A DNA stretch of 64,000 nt from Rossellomorea aquimaris. GTDB taxonomy: Bacteria > Bacillota > Bacilli > Bacillales > Fictibacillaceae. Below, piece after piece: positions 1-9,490 of this stretch. The stretch is taken from assembly GCA_020524245.1 (NCBI GenBank), contig JAIVLN010000001.1, positions 1,383,002-1,447,001 on the forward strand, given 5' to 3'. Each line of letters starts with the position of its first letter. Position 1 is the first letter of the stretch. The notes beneath the pieces are model-generated. The model worked only from the letters and a program-made list of their open reading frames with translations, did no database searches and had not been told where the DNA came from. The position numbers were made by a program, and so were the translations under genes.

Positions 1-335
1 CCATTAATGTACTCGAACGTCTTTCTAGAAAATACGAGATTCTGATTGTCACAAGTAGTCGAACATACGCCTATACAGAAAAAGAAAAATGGGTCGAGAA
101 ACATCTACCGTTCATCGGTGCTCGAAACTTGGTTTTCACACACCGGAAAGAAATGGTCGTAGGGGATTTGCTTTTTGATGATGCGCCCCATAATCTCATT
201 GCCTTTTCTGAAACCGGAAGAAAAGCTGTCGCGATGAATTATCCATACAATCGTAATGTCGATGTGGATCGAGTTGGAAGCTGGCTTGAATTTGAAACGT
301 TAATCGAAAAATTCGAAATGGGTGAACGCACTTGA
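1..335 (+). CDS. 5'-nucleotidase, NT5C/HAD type (3' part only)
   Basis: The gene is cut by the left edge; the frame is open from base 3. The visible 110 residues end a HAD-superfamily phosphatase. The segment GDLLFDDAPHNL matches the DDxxHN motif of 5'(3')-deoxyribonucleotidases (NT5C type), where an Asp pair helps bind Mg2+, and the following basic and aromatic run resembles the family's C-terminus. The N-terminal DxDGT nucleophile motif lies outside the window. Such enzymes dephosphorylate nucleoside monophosphates in the cytosol. Its stop overlaps the TTG start of the next gene by 3 bases, so the two are probably co-transcribed. Family call is fairly secure, substrate unknown. Confidence 0.7.
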   Translation, partial: INVLERLSRKYEILIVTSSRTYAYTEKEKWVEKHLPFIGARNLVFTHRKEMVVGDLLFDDAPHNLIAFSETGRKAVAMNYPYNRNVDVDRVGSWLEFETLIEKFEMGERT

Positions 336-1261
336 TCAAAAAGGATATTCTCATAATCGGTGGTGGTCCAGCCGGAATGTCAGCATCCGTATGGTGCCAA
401 AGGCTCGGTTTGGATTATATGTTAATTGAAGGAGCTGATCAACTCGGTGGACAGTTGATAGACATCCATAATCAGATTGTCGATTACCTCGGCGGCGTAT
501 ATGAAAATGGAAAAGCGATTCAACAACAGTTTAAGAGCCATATGGAGGAACTCGACTGTACTGTTCATGTCAAGATGTCAATCGATTCATTCGACCATGA
601 TCAAAAAACGGTACATTTACAATCAGACGGAGAAAAAATGCAGGTCCAATATCAATATTTGATATTTGCGACAGGTACTTCCGTCCGTCGACTGGACATT
701 CCAGGCGAGCAGGAAATGATTGATCGGGGAGAAATCTACTCAGCAACAAAAGATCGCCACCGCTTTCAAGGACGTAAAGTCGTGATTGTAGGTGGAGGAG
801 ATCGAGCCTTTGAAGGAGCTCTACTGCTTGCAGAAAGTGGAGCTGAAGTCTATCTTGTCCACCGCTCGAAACAGTTCCGGGCAAGAGATGAGTTCACGAA
901 ACCCGCTTTAAATCACAGGCGTATCAGGGTTATGCAGGATACCGTCGTAAAGCAGATTCACCACGGAAAAAACGGGATTAATGGTGTTGACCTCTATAAT
1001 CGACTAACACAAAAAACGGATCACCTTGACGTAGAAGGTGTTTTTATCCGAATCGGTGTCCAACCCAACACTCGTTACTTAAAAGATCACGTCCATCTTG
1101 ATGAAGAAAATTATGTTGTCGTCAACAGCTGCCAACAGACAAGTGATTCTACGATCTATGCGATTGGTGATGTGTGTACGCATCCGATGTTTTCGAGCAT
1201 TTCATCTGCTACCGCTCAAGGCATGGTCGCAGCGAAACACCTTTCTTTGCGACTTTCATAA
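332..1261 (+). CDS. NAD(P)/FAD-dependent oxidoreductase, thioredoxin-reductase-like without the CxxC
   Basis: 309 residues, TTG start overlapping the stop of the nucleotidase gene. An N-terminal FAD Rossmann motif (IIGGGPAGMSAS, residues 8-19) and a central NAD(P) motif (VVIVGGGDRAFEG, about 150) give the two-domain layout of low-molecular-weight thioredoxin reductases, and the C-terminal YAIGDVC is the family's second FAD contact. The redox-active CATC pair expected just before the NAD(P) domain is replaced by YSATKDR, so it should not reduce thioredoxin by the standard route; ferredoxin/flavodoxin-NADP reductases of the YumC type also lack it. Natural electron acceptor unknown. Confidence 0.8.
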   Translation: MIKKDILIIGGGPAGMSASVWCQRLGLDYMLIEGADQLGGQLIDIHNQIVDYLGGVYENGKAIQQQFKSHMEELDCTVHVKMSIDSFDHDQKTVHLQSDGEKMQVQYQYLIFATGTSVRRLDIPGEQEMIDRGEIYSATKDRHRFQGRKVVIVGGGDRAFEGALLLAESGAEVYLVHRSKQFRARDEFTKPALNHRRIRVMQDTVVKQIHHGKNGINGVDLYNRLTQKTDHLDVEGVFIRIGVQPNTRYLKDHVHLDEENYVVVNSCQQTSDSTIYAIGDVCTHPMFSSISSATAQGMVAAKHLSLRLS

Positions 1262-1282
1262 TCCTTAATGATTATAAGAAGC

Positions 1283-1423
1283 TATTTTCGCAATCCTTGT
1301 TGCTCTTGCACTTGAAGAAAGTATAAAATACTTTCTTCAGTATAAGGGCAACTAAGGCTCGACCTACAAAAGGCTTGGTCTTGCCAAGTTTTCTTTAAAA
1401 GTCGTTGATTTCCGCTTCAGGAT
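1283..1423 (-). repeat. Dispersed intergenic repeat, copy A (inverted partner at 12262-12402)
   Basis: Read on the minus strand, this stretch of about 140 bases is almost identical (my estimate around 95%) to 12262-12402 on the plus strand. Its core is a near-perfect hairpin, GAAGAAAGTAT-TTT-ATACTTTCTTC, preceded by CTTGGCAAGACCAAG and followed by GAGCAACAA. The outer end carries a fragment of the GC-rich palindromic repeat seen elsewhere (cggaaatcaac). It lies between two convergent genes and has no coding frame. Confidence 0.85.
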
Positions 1424-1483
1424 GCACAAGGTGATATATTTTAAAATCACTTACAATCAACAATTTTTTTGAAAAGAGTCTTA

Positions 1484-1537
1484 AAAAAGAAAGACTGACA
1501 GCAATCCGCTCACGGATTAAACTGCCAGTCTTTTTTT
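1484..1537 (-). terminator. Rho-independent terminator of hflKC
   Basis: AAAGACTGgCAG and CTGtCAGTCTTT arms enclose a loop containing ATCCG/CGGAT; T-rich runs lie on both sides, so it may work in both directions, but it directly follows the hflC stop on the minus strand. Confidence 0.8.
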
Positions 1538-1547
1538 CATACTTTTA

Positions 1548-2477
1548 TTAATCCAAGTACCCCATCAACAATCGGGCATATGGAGAGTCTTTCGGCAAGA
1601 TGATGACTGTCTCGTCATCAATCGTTTTCTTATAGGAGTTCAACGTCCGATATAACGAGTAGAATCCTGCGTCTTTACTGAAGGATTCGTTATAGATCAA
1701 GGCTGCATCTTTTTCCCCTTCAGCACGGATCATTTCAGCATCCGCTTCTGCTTTCGCTAATAGCTGCTTTACTTCTTTGTCCGTATTGGCAATGATTCGG
1801 TTCTTTTCCGCATCACCCTGAGATAAGTATTGCTGCGCCTTCGTTTCACGTTCTGAAATCATACGAGTGAAGACAGACTCTTCATTCTCATCAGGGAGGT
1901 CCGTTCGTTTCATACGGACATCTTTTACAACGATTCCGAATTGATCACGTTCAAGTAATTTATTCACTTTCTCCGTTACTCGCTCATTCAGACTTCCTCT
2001 TGAAGAGTTTTCGTCATTGATAATCTCATCGTAATCCAACTTACCAAGTTCTGAACGGACGATGGAGAAAATGAATTCCGCCATTTTTGCTTCAGCATTT
2101 TCCGTCGTACGCAAGTTGGAGATCATCTTTTTAGGATCCTCGATGCGCCATACCGCGTAATTATCAATGATCATCCGCTTTTTGTCCTTCGTATTGATCT
2201 CCGCTTTCGACACATCATACATCATTTGATATTTCGGTAATGTAGACACCGATTGGATGAATGGAAGCTTGTAGTTCAAGCCAGGCTCATCAATGATTTT
2301 GACGACCTCACCAAACTGACGGACCGCACGGTATTCATTTTCTTTTACAATAAATAGGTTACTGATGATGAAACTTAACAGGAGAAGTATGATCACTCCG
2401 AAGATGATCGGCTTCTTATGCCTTTTCCAGTTGAACGATCGCTTCTGTTCATTGATATTATAAATGTTATCGCTCAT
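1548..2477 (-). CDS. hflC: Protease modulator HflC (SPFH/prohibitin family)
   Basis: 309 residues. A short cytoplasmic N-terminus, one membrane helix (about 24-44, IIFGVIILLLLSFIISNLF) and a long SPFH domain followed by a charged coiled coil rich in Ala/Glu/Lys (about 210-260). The segment VKENEYRAVRQFGEVV is typical of HflC. HflC partners HflK in a large ring at the membrane that surrounds and restrains the FtsH protease. The ATG lies inside the 3' end of hflK (11-base overlap) behind a GGGGGATAAGAACA spacer, so the pair is translationally coupled. Terminator follows. Function by family; not all Bacillaceae carry this pair. Confidence 0.93.
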   Translation of the reverse strand: MSDNIYNINEQKRSFNWKRHKKPIIFGVIILLLLSFIISNLFIVKENEYRAVRQFGEVVKIIDEPGLNYKLPFIQSVSTLPKYQMMYDVSKAEINTKDKKRMIIDNYAVWRIEDPKKMISNLRTTENAEAKMAEFIFSIVRSELGKLDYDEIINDENSSRGSLNERVTEKVNKLLERDQFGIVVKDVRMKRTDLPDENEESVFTRMISERETKAQQYLSQGDAEKNRIIANTDKEVKQLLAKAEADAEMIRAEGEKDAALIYNESFSKDAGFYSLYRTLNSYKKTIDDETVIILPKDSPYARLLMGYLD

Positions 2478-3426
2478 TGTTCTTATCCCCCTCTGGTGCC
2501 GCAGCCGGCTTCGTCTCAGCAGGTCGGATCGGTAAGTATTTCAATGTCCCGCCTTCGTCATTCATAATATAAATTTCAGCTTCGGCAAGGACTTGATCAA
2601 GTGTTTCCAATACAAGACGTTCTCTTGTAATATCCGGTTGTTTCGTATATTCAGAGTAAAGGGCGTTGAAAGTCGCGACATCCCCTCTCGCTTTCTCAAC
2701 ACGAGCGGCCTTATCTCCTTCTGCTCTGGAGATGATGGCATCCTTTTCCCCTTCTGCTTCTTCCCTCTGCTTATTGGAATACTTCTTAGCCTCGTTGATC
2801 TTCGTATTCATCGTTTCTCGGGCATCCGTTACTTTTGTAAATGCACGGCGAACTTCTTTGTTCGGTAGATCTACATCTTGAAGTTTGACCGCTAAGATTG
2901 AAACACCGATATCATAGTCTTCAATCAGTTTGACAAGTAGCTCCCGGACCTCCGCTTCAATTTCAGCCTTTCCGGATGTCAATGATTCATCGATGGTTGA
3001 TGTCCCGATAATTCCCCTTAGTGAAGCAGATGTCGCATTATATAGGATCTGCTCCGGATCATTTGTGGCATAAAGGAACCTTTTGGGATCAGTGATTTTC
3101 CATTGGACGACCATATCTGCTAAGACGATGTTTTCATCTCCGGTAATCATTTTCGTATCCTCTGGGTATTCCTTCGTCACTTCCCCATCGACTTCTTCAT
3201 AGCCGAATTGCAAACTGAATGTTTCTTTAGAAAACTTCCGCACTTGTTGGATTGGCCACGGTAATTTGAAATGCAAGCCAGAAGGAACGATCCCCTCTTC
3301 CACCTGACCGAATGTCTCAATGACCGCTTGTTCGGATTCGTCCACTGTATACACACTCGTGACTAATGCCGCCGCAATCAACAACCCGAGCGGGATGAAA
3401 ATAATTAGTTTCATTGTACGATTCAT
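2467..3426 (-). CDS. hflK: FtsH protease activity modulator HflK
   Basis: 319 residues. One N-terminal membrane helix (about 7-27), then SPFH domain with VDESEQAVIETFGQV, the hallmark start of HflK, and a C-terminal coiled coil (EAEGEKDAIISRAEGDKAAR). The short acidic tail ends in EGDKNNER. It forms the outer-leaflet-facing ring with HflC. First gene of a two-gene operon; RBS AAAGGGGG lies 9 bases before the ATG. Unlike enterobacterial hflK, it is not near hfq-hflX. Family assignment is secure. Confidence 0.93.
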   Translation of the reverse strand: MNRTMKLIIFIPLGLLIAAALVTSVYTVDESEQAVIETFGQVEEGIVPSGLHFKLPWPIQQVRKFSKETFSLQFGYEEVDGEVTKEYPEDTKMITGDENIVLADMVVQWKITDPKRFLYATNDPEQILYNATSASLRGIIGTSTIDESLTSGKAEIEAEVRELLVKLIEDYDIGVSILAVKLQDVDLPNKEVRRAFTKVTDARETMNTKINEAKKYSNKQREEAEGEKDAIISRAEGDKAARVEKARGDVATFNALYSEYTKQPDITRERLVLETLDQVLAEAEIYIMNDEGGTLKYLPIRPAETKPAAAPEGDKNNER

Positions 3427-3530
3427 GTTGTCACAACCCCCTTTAAAAACTCACTTATCAATTTATACGTTCATAAGACCATATGGTTTCATGAAAGTTT
3501 TTATATCTATAGCGATGTTCACTCTCGGCA

Positions 3531-3566
3531 ACAAAAAACTACCGCAGGAAATTCTGCGGTAGTTCG
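3531..3566 (-). terminator. Terminator of the penicillin-acylase-family gene
   Basis: Stem AACTACCGCAG / CTGCGGTAGTT with a 5-base loop, followed on the minus strand by TTTTTTGTTG. Confidence 0.85.
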
Positions 3567-3605
3567 AACCGAACATGACATAAGACCCATATTCAGTCTA
3601 TCATA

Positions 3606-6017
3606 TCACTCAGCAGGTACCAACCTTAATTGGTCACCGCCAGCATAGTCTTCTTTTTCGATGCTTGTCGTATGATAGGTTCCATTCGCCCAATCCAACA
3701 CTTGATCATCGTACCAGGTACTTAAAACATGTCCCGATTGACCTGGCCCGACAATGTTTTGTGAGCGTTCAATGTCGGAAAGATCGACAACCGTACGCCA
3801 TGCCGCCCCATGATTCACTTTACCGGTCTTTTGATCCCAACCGGCCGCCATAACCGTAACGCGACTTCCTCCAACTTCAACTTCACCTGGGTTGAACAAT
3901 AGATTCAATGGTTCGATTGATCCAAGAGGATGTTCAAACAGCAAGGAATGATACTGTCCCCATCGCCAGTCTTTCATCTCTTCTCCTTGAAGGGAAACGG
4001 CCTCTTCTACAGCTCGTTTAAAAGATTGCGTAGCTACTTCTTTCAGCCCACCTGCATCCCGTATCCAAATACCCGTTTCACCTCGATCGGCATGTCGGAT
4101 AAGCTCATCCACCGCTTGGGCTCGTCCATCAAAGAACTTCATCATTTTCGGATCGATCTGATCTTCAAACAATACATCGCTCATAGCAGACATCCATAAA
4201 TGGAATAACAACGGTCCCCCTAAGTCTTTTCGGTCTTCATAACTCCATTTAGCAAGCAGTTCATACCCATCGTTTTCAGTCTCATTCAGGTCCGTTCTTG
4301 AGATTTTCGGTAAGAGGATCGGAATCATTTCAGCAGCTTGCAGGTTGTACTGATCCATCTGTAGATCTTTCATTGATTTTGTGGTCAGCTGTCCGATTCT
4401 CGATAATGTATCTACAATTCGTTGTTGCCGGTACGGTTGTGCCCAAATATGAGTAATGTGATAAGGATAATCGTCATCTACGATCTTGTTATTGGCAGTA
4501 GCGATGAATCCTTTAGAAGGGTTCACGACCGTCGGAAGTTCATCCCACGGAATGTAGCCTTCCCACTCATATTCATCTGTCCAACCGGGTACAGGAAGCA
4601 GGCTGTCTCCTTTTTTCCGGATTGGAATCAAACCGTTTGCACGGTAAGCGATATCGCCATCAACAGAAGCGAACACAAAGTTTTGTGCCGGCGTATGGAA
4701 GTACGTCAAGGCATCCTTAAACGTTTCCCAATCTTCCGCCTGGTTCATCCGGATCACCGCCTCAAGCTCGGTCGATGGGTCCAGTGCAGTCCATCTCATA
4801 GCCAAGGCCGTTTCTTTTTCATCATATCGAGCGAATTCAGAAACAATTGGACCGTGTCTTGTAATCGTCACTTGATGATCGACGGTTTCGCCATCTTTTA
4901 CTTGAATCGGTTCATCTATCACTTCCGCCTTTTTCCATTCATCGTTATATAAAAAGAGTTCTGCATTCTCCGGATGCCTTTTTTCAATATAAAGATCCTG
5001 TACATCCGGACCTACGTTTGTGACTCCCCATGCAATCTTTTCATTGTGTCCAACGATGATTCCTGGAATGCCAGCGAATATGACCCCACTGACGTTCATA
5101 TCATCCGCCTTCAGATGCGTTTCGTACCAAATTGACGGTGTACCAAGTCCGAGATGCGGATCGTTCGCTAGAAGAGGAACTCCGCTTTCTGTTTTTTGTC
5201 CAGATACGACCCAGTTGTTACTCCCATTGAACGGATCAGGGATAACGATACCCGCAAAAGACTTTTCAAAGTCAACGGGATGTTTCTTCGCTTCTGATAT
5301 GATGACCGGTCCATCCTTAGGATAGGATGGAAAGAGTTCCAACGCTTTCTCTTCCGAAAAAGTCTGTAATAAGTACTGTCGGAAAGCTTGTCCTTCCCAA
5401 TGTCCACCTAAATCGAAAGCCATGTATTTGCCGATTGTCAATGAGTCGATCGGCGTCCATTTTTCCGGTTCATAATCCAGAATCGTAAACTCAGGTGGGA
5501 GTATGTTTTTTTCTTTCGCTTCTTTTATGTACGCATTCACACCATCTGCATACCACTGGAGGATTTTTTGAGCATCGACGGAGTATTGATTATAAGAAGC
5601 TTCAGCCGCTCTTCTTAAACCTAGTGTCCGGAAGAAGCGATCACGGTCGACCGTGCCATCGCCTACAACTTCACTTAATCTTCCTGAAGCCAGACGTCTG
5701 CTCAAGTCCATTTGAAAGAGACGATCCTGGGCTGTAACGAATCCTTGTGCCATATAAAGATCTTTCAAGCTGCCTGCCTCGATATGAGGAGTCCCGGCCT
5801 GATCCCTATAGACCGATACAGGGCTCGTAAGTCCAGCAATTGCTTTTTCTCCTCTAATTTCAGGAAGACTTCTCTGAAGGACATAGATCGCAATTGATGT
5901 GACAATCAATGCAAGAATAAGAATAATGGCGAATCCGATGGTTAACCCTTTTTTGAGTTTCGCCCCCCGACTGGTCCTATACTCTTTTTCAAATTCTCTC
6001 TCGATGACCTTTTCCAT
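3606..6017 (-). CDS. Penicillin acylase family protein (Ntn hydrolase)
   Basis: 803 residues. An N-terminal membrane anchor (about 24-47) with a positively charged cytoplasmic side suggests a surface-held enzyme. The beta-subunit nucleophile is recognisable as Ser266 in GSNNWVVSG, followed by LLANDPHLGL; in this N-terminal-nucleophile family the precursor cleaves itself just before that Ser into alpha and beta chains. Relatives hydrolyse amide side chains of penicillins, aculeacin-type lipopeptides or N-acyl-homoserine lactones; the substrate cannot be told from sequence. RBS GGGGAGG precedes the ATG. Length fits the larger acylases. Terminator at 3531-3566. Likely monocistronic. Confidence 0.88.
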   Translation of the reverse strand: MEKVIEREFEKEYRTSRGAKLKKGLTIGFAIILILALIVTSIAIYVLQRSLPEIRGEKAIAGLTSPVSVYRDQAGTPHIEAGSLKDLYMAQGFVTAQDRLFQMDLSRRLASGRLSEVVGDGTVDRDRFFRTLGLRRAAEASYNQYSVDAQKILQWYADGVNAYIKEAKEKNILPPEFTILDYEPEKWTPIDSLTIGKYMAFDLGGHWEGQAFRQYLLQTFSEEKALELFPSYPKDGPVIISEAKKHPVDFEKSFAGIVIPDPFNGSNNWVVSGQKTESGVPLLANDPHLGLGTPSIWYETHLKADDMNVSGVIFAGIPGIIVGHNEKIAWGVTNVGPDVQDLYIEKRHPENAELFLYNDEWKKAEVIDEPIQVKDGETVDHQVTITRHGPIVSEFARYDEKETALAMRWTALDPSTELEAVIRMNQAEDWETFKDALTYFHTPAQNFVFASVDGDIAYRANGLIPIRKKGDSLLPVPGWTDEYEWEGYIPWDELPTVVNPSKGFIATANNKIVDDDYPYHITHIWAQPYRQQRIVDTLSRIGQLTTKSMKDLQMDQYNLQAAEMIPILLPKISRTDLNETENDGYELLAKWSYEDRKDLGGPLLFHLWMSAMSDVLFEDQIDPKMMKFFDGRAQAVDELIRHADRGETGIWIRDAGGLKEVATQSFKRAVEEAVSLQGEEMKDWRWGQYHSLLFEHPLGSIEPLNLLFNPGEVEVGGSRVTVMAAGWDQKTGKVNHGAAWRTVVDLSDIERSQNIVGPGQSGHVLSTWYDDQVLDWANGTYHTTSIEKEDYAGGDQLRLVPAE

Positions 6018-6044
6018 TCTGCCTCCCCTTTCAAAATGATTCCT

Positions 6045-6884
6045 TTAGCTCGATTTCACACCCGGCCGGTTCGCATGTGCCTGTCGCATTTGGACGGTGA
6101 AATCTACTCCCGAATTGTGTTTTTGTACAAGCTGTAAGGCCTCTTGAATCAATTGCTCTAACACCCTTACTCTCTCTGTTGGGTTTTCCGCGTAAAAAAC
6201 GGTTGTCATCCTTTCATAGAACCGATCCGGCTTCCATTTCAATCTGTCGCTCGTTTCTTTCAGCCACTTCATTCCAGGATGATGGATATATTGATGGTTC
6301 AAGGCTTGCAAAGAAAGCAACAGCTTCATTCCGATATCCGCTAGTGTCTTTTGAAGTAGGAGTACATCCCCCCGATCGATCAGCGCTTCCCTGCTCTGCC
6401 AGGGTCCGCCGAAATCAAACGCCTGCTCAATCAAACCTTTTTTCAATTGTTCCGGATATGGGAATATACGATCATAAAGCTCTTGGAAGCGTGTTTCATC
6501 TATAAATGGCTTCCCATCAGCTACAGCTCCAATCAAGCATTGCTTCTCCAGGGAAAGGTCGCCATTCTTCATATCTTGCGTGAATTGCTCGACCGTTTTT
6601 GTCAAAAAACTGCTAATTTCAAATTTCGTACCATTGACGAGATACGTTTCCGACCATTCCAAGTCCTCGTATGGAAAAAAGGACAGGATTTCTCCTTCAG
6701 CTTTTCGTATCGGTCTAAGACGATCTTCATCTGTCGGTGATTCCTTCCAAAACAAAAACAATTCAATGTCGGAGTACCGATCTTCCCACCCTCTCGACAC
6801 CGAACCGCCAAGAAATATAATCTCTAATTTGGGATTGTTTTTATAGTAATCTGCCATTTGTCTTGCTTCTTGTTGTAAGTTCAT
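6045..6884 (-). CDS. Nucleotidyltransferase domain protein
   Basis: About 279 residues from the ATG with AGGAG 8 bases upstream; an in-frame start 45 bases further up has no RBS. GGSVSRGWEDRYSDIELFLF near the N-terminus is the GSxxxG...SDxE nucleotidyltransferase motif (polymerase-beta fold), with Asp and Glu as metal ligands. The helical rest may be a substrate domain, as in aminoglycoside nucleotidyltransferases or uncharacterised Bacillus relatives. Role unknown; resistance is possible but unsupported. Stands 27 bases upstream of the penicillin acylase gene on the same strand, so the two may share a transcript. Confidence 0.75.
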   Translation of the reverse strand: MNLQQEARQMADYYKNNPKLEIIFLGGSVSRGWEDRYSDIELFLFWKESPTDEDRLRPIRKAEGEILSFFPYEDLEWSETYLVNGTKFEISSFLTKTVEQFTQDMKNGDLSLEKQCLIGAVADGKPFIDETRFQELYDRIFPYPEQLKKGLIEQAFDFGGPWQSREALIDRGDVLLLQKTLADIGMKLLLSLQALNHQYIHHPGMKWLKETSDRLKWKPDRFYERMTTVFYAENPTERVRVLEQLIQEALQLVQKHNSGVDFTVQMRQAHANRPGVKSS

Positions 6885-7114
6885 TCTTAATTCTCCTATA
6901 TCATGGAAATACAACTCTAAGTATATCAAAATATTTAGAAAAATAATTCAACTTTTTGCTGAAATGTAAAGAATATTGAAAAAAGGGCAAGACGATGGTA
7001 TACCCCCAATATGGACGGACATGATTAGAACATATATGAATACGAACCAAATTTTACCCTTTTCTCTTTTTTTGATAGATTTAGTAAGAGAAAATACTAT
7101 AAAGGAGTGCCGTC

Positions 7115-8245
7115 ATGCTGGATTGGTATCAAGCAACAATGGATTATGTATCGGATCTGGATTTCTGGATCGATATCGGAATTGCGCTTGCTATTTTCAT
7201 CGGCTTCGTCTTGTTCCGTAAATTGTTTACGAAATACATTTTCAAACTTATATCTAATTTAACCGATAAAACATCTACACAAGTTCTACATAAGATTTTG
7301 CTTGCATTTGAGCGACCGTTGAATGTTTTCTTCATTTTTCTCGGCTTATACGTGGCTTATGAATCGCTGGAGGTAAGTAGGGACGTTGTTCAGGTTCCTT
7401 TAAGACTGTTCCGATCATCGGTGATCCTGATGATATCTTGGGGACTTGTGAACTTATCTTCGTCTTCTTCCGTTCTGTTTAATCGAATCCATCATCGATT
7501 GGATTTACAGGTGGACCAAATCCTTATTCCTTTCGTCTCAAGAGTACTGAAGTTTATCATTATCGCCATCAGCATCAGTGTTCTTGCGCAGGAGTGGGGG
7601 TATAACGTTAATGGGTTCGTCGCCGGTCTCGGAATTGGTGGGTTGGCCTTCGCTTTTGCTGCAAAAGAAGCGCTTGCTAACCTGTTCGGTGGTATCGTCA
7701 TCATCATTGAACGTCCTTTTTCAATCGGTGATTGGATCCAGACCCCATCCGTAGAAGGTGTGGTCGAAGACATCAATTTCCGCAGTACGCAGATCCGCAC
7801 ATTTGCAGATGCGTTGGTGACCGTGCCAAATGCTAATATCGCTAACGACCCGATTACGAATTGGACGCGTATGCGCAAGCGTCGTGTTTACTTCAATCTC
7901 GGCGTCACCTATACCACTCCAAAAGAGAAATTGGAAACATGTGTGAAAAAGATCAAAAATCTATTAACTGAACATCAAGAGGTCCATCCAGAGTTGATCG
8001 AAGTTCGTTTTGACAAATACAACGATAGCAGCTTGGATATCATGATCTATTTCTACACGAAAACGACTGCCTGGGTGAATTATCTTGAAGTGAAGGAAGA
8101 CATCAATCTGCGGATCATGGAAATCCTCGATCGAGAAGGCGTATCTGTCGCATTCCCTAGCCGAAGCATTTACGTGGAAAAAGAAGATCACCTAGAAGTA
8201 CCTGAGGAGATGGATCCTCAAAACAAACCGGGGGACAAAGCATGA
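7115..8245 (+). CDS. Small-conductance mechanosensitive channel, MscS family (YhdY-like)
   Basis: 376 residues with RBS AAAGGAG 8 bases before the ATG. Four to five hydrophobic segments in the first 190 residues lead to the MscS pore helix, readable as GFVAGLGIGGLAFAFAAKEA followed by NLFGGIVIIIERPF, the Gly/Ala-packed TM3 and the start of the beta domain. The C-terminal alpha/beta vestibule domain follows. The channel opens on membrane tension to release solutes during hypo-osmotic shock. Size and the extra N-terminal helices resemble B. subtilis YhdY more than E. coli MscS. The stop overlaps the next start by 4 bases (ATGA). Confidence 0.93.
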   Translation: MLDWYQATMDYVSDLDFWIDIGIALAIFIGFVLFRKLFTKYIFKLISNLTDKTSTQVLHKILLAFERPLNVFFIFLGLYVAYESLEVSRDVVQVPLRLFRSSVILMISWGLVNLSSSSSVLFNRIHHRLDLQVDQILIPFVSRVLKFIIIAISISVLAQEWGYNVNGFVAGLGIGGLAFAFAAKEALANLFGGIVIIIERPFSIGDWIQTPSVEGVVEDINFRSTQIRTFADALVTVPNANIANDPITNWTRMRKRRVYFNLGVTYTTPKEKLETCVKKIKNLLTEHQEVHPELIEVRFDKYNDSSLDIMIYFYTKTTAWVNYLEVKEDINLRIMEILDREGVSVAFPSRSIYVEKEDHLEVPEEMDPQNKPGDKA

Positions 8246-9102
8246 AAGTAACGATTCGTCGATTCAAAAAGGAAAGTGATATGGATCTCCAGTACGACTT
8301 CTGGAGGAAAGTGACCGCTCCACTGCCTTATGCATGGAAACCTACTTTATCACCGAGAAAGTTCCGCCATCAGGAAGAGTTCGACCCAAAAACCCGCTGC
8401 TTTGCCTTTGATGGAGATCAGCTTGTTGGTCATATGGGTTTTACAGGTGAAGGAAGGTTTGTGTCTTTCGGTTACCCGTGGGTATTAGGTGGCTATGAAG
8501 GCGTCCTTCAGGAAGAGATGTATGAGAAAATTTACCACTACGCTATCAGTGCGGAGTACGGTGCCCAAACGCTTGCGCAGCGATTCCGAGCACAATGGAC
8601 GGATCAAATCGAGTTCTTCAAAAAGAAAGGATTTGAAGTAACCGGCCGTTCTCCCATTGTTGGAAGAAGCGTATCTGATGTGATTCCTCCCACCGTAGAA
8701 TGTCTCGAGTTACAAATCGAATCAGGGTTCAATATAGAAACGTTCCTTTCAGTAGCGGAAAAAGCTTCAGATACTTCTGCTGATACACTTTCTTTTTACC
8801 GGACCTATTATGCGTCTGTTGACTTTGATTTTAGCGTCTCATGTGTGAAAGAAGGTGGAGTGATCGGTTACTTCGGTGTCACCCACCGCAAAGATACTGG
8901 ATATGCAGAAGTGATTGCATTTGCAGAAGGTCATTCAGATGTGTTCGAGGTCGGACTAGGGACCATCATCAATGAGTTAGCTAGACGGAAAGCGCAGACT
9001 GTCAGCCTATATGAAGCATCTGCTCCATCACAAGAGCAGCTCAAGAAATTAGGGTTTGAGCTGATCACAGAAGACGTCATGATGATGAAACAAGTCGATT
9101 AA
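8242..9102 (+). CDS. GNAT-like acetyltransferase
   Basis: 286 residues, start overlapping the mscS stop (ATGA), so translationally coupled. The N-terminal half carries GNAT features (RRFKKESDMDLQYDFW, then HMGFTGEGRF) and the C-terminal half looks like a second degenerate GNAT fold (FGVTHRKDTGYAEVI, LGTIINELARRKAQTVSLY). The classical Q/RxxGxG/A acetyl-CoA loop is not obvious, so catalysis is uncertain. Substrate unknown. A strong terminator follows at 9106-9135. Confidence 0.65.
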   Translation: MKVTIRRFKKESDMDLQYDFWRKVTAPLPYAWKPTLSPRKFRHQEEFDPKTRCFAFDGDQLVGHMGFTGEGRFVSFGYPWVLGGYEGVLQEEMYEKIYHYAISAEYGAQTLAQRFRAQWTDQIEFFKKKGFEVTGRSPIVGRSVSDVIPPTVECLELQIESGFNIETFLSVAEKASDTSADTLSFYRTYYASVDFDFSVSCVKEGGVIGYFGVTHRKDTGYAEVIAFAEGHSDVFEVGLGTIINELARRKAQTVSLYEASAPSQEQLKKLGFELITEDVMMMKQVD

Positions 9103-9105
9103 GCA

Positions 9106-9135
9106 GGAAAAGCCGCCGAAAATCGGCGGCTTTTG
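9106..9135 (+). terminator. Terminator of the mscS-like operon
   Basis: AAAAGCCGCCGA-aaa-TCGGCGGCTTTTG, perfect GC-rich stem with short T tail. Confidence 0.88.
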
Positions 9136-9151
9136 TTATGTTAATATGCCA

Positions 9152-9370
9152 TCATCCGTTGATGGAATATTTGCTGACATCCTCTACTTCTCCATTTTCA
9201 CGGTGCAGGACCACTTGGCTCGGTCGGGCTTCGTCTGCCATTTTCTTTGCTTCGTCCGTTGCAGCATCCTTCGTGTCAAACGTTTTTTCTACATGGTCTC
9301 TGCCTTCGATCTTGATATCCCATTGGTTGTTGTCTTCGCTCGGTACGACATGATAGATCTTTGCTTCCAT
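9152..9370 (-). CDS. DUF2188 domain small protein
   Basis: 72 residues, GGAGGAATAGAGAA-ATG start. The pattern IYHVVPSEDNNQWDIKIEG followed by DTKDAATDEAKKMA and a final PSQVVLHRENGEV is the DUF2188 layout (two small repeats of strand-helix type, W-x-V-x-x-x-G). Small cytosolic protein of unknown role, common in Bacillaceae. Convergent with the mscS operon; shares its terminator region. Confidence 0.85.
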   Translation of the reverse strand: MEAKIYHVVPSEDNNQWDIKIEGRDHVEKTFDTKDAATDEAKKMADEARPSQVVLHRENGEVEDVSKYSING

Positions 9371-9490
9371 TTCTCTATTCCTCCTTTTATTTTCTGTGCT
9401 TGTTATATACCCTGCTTGTAAATATTTACACCTGTTTTTCGGTTGAATTGGCCTATTTCAGGTCAAAGTAAAAGTACGGAGGTGAACGAC

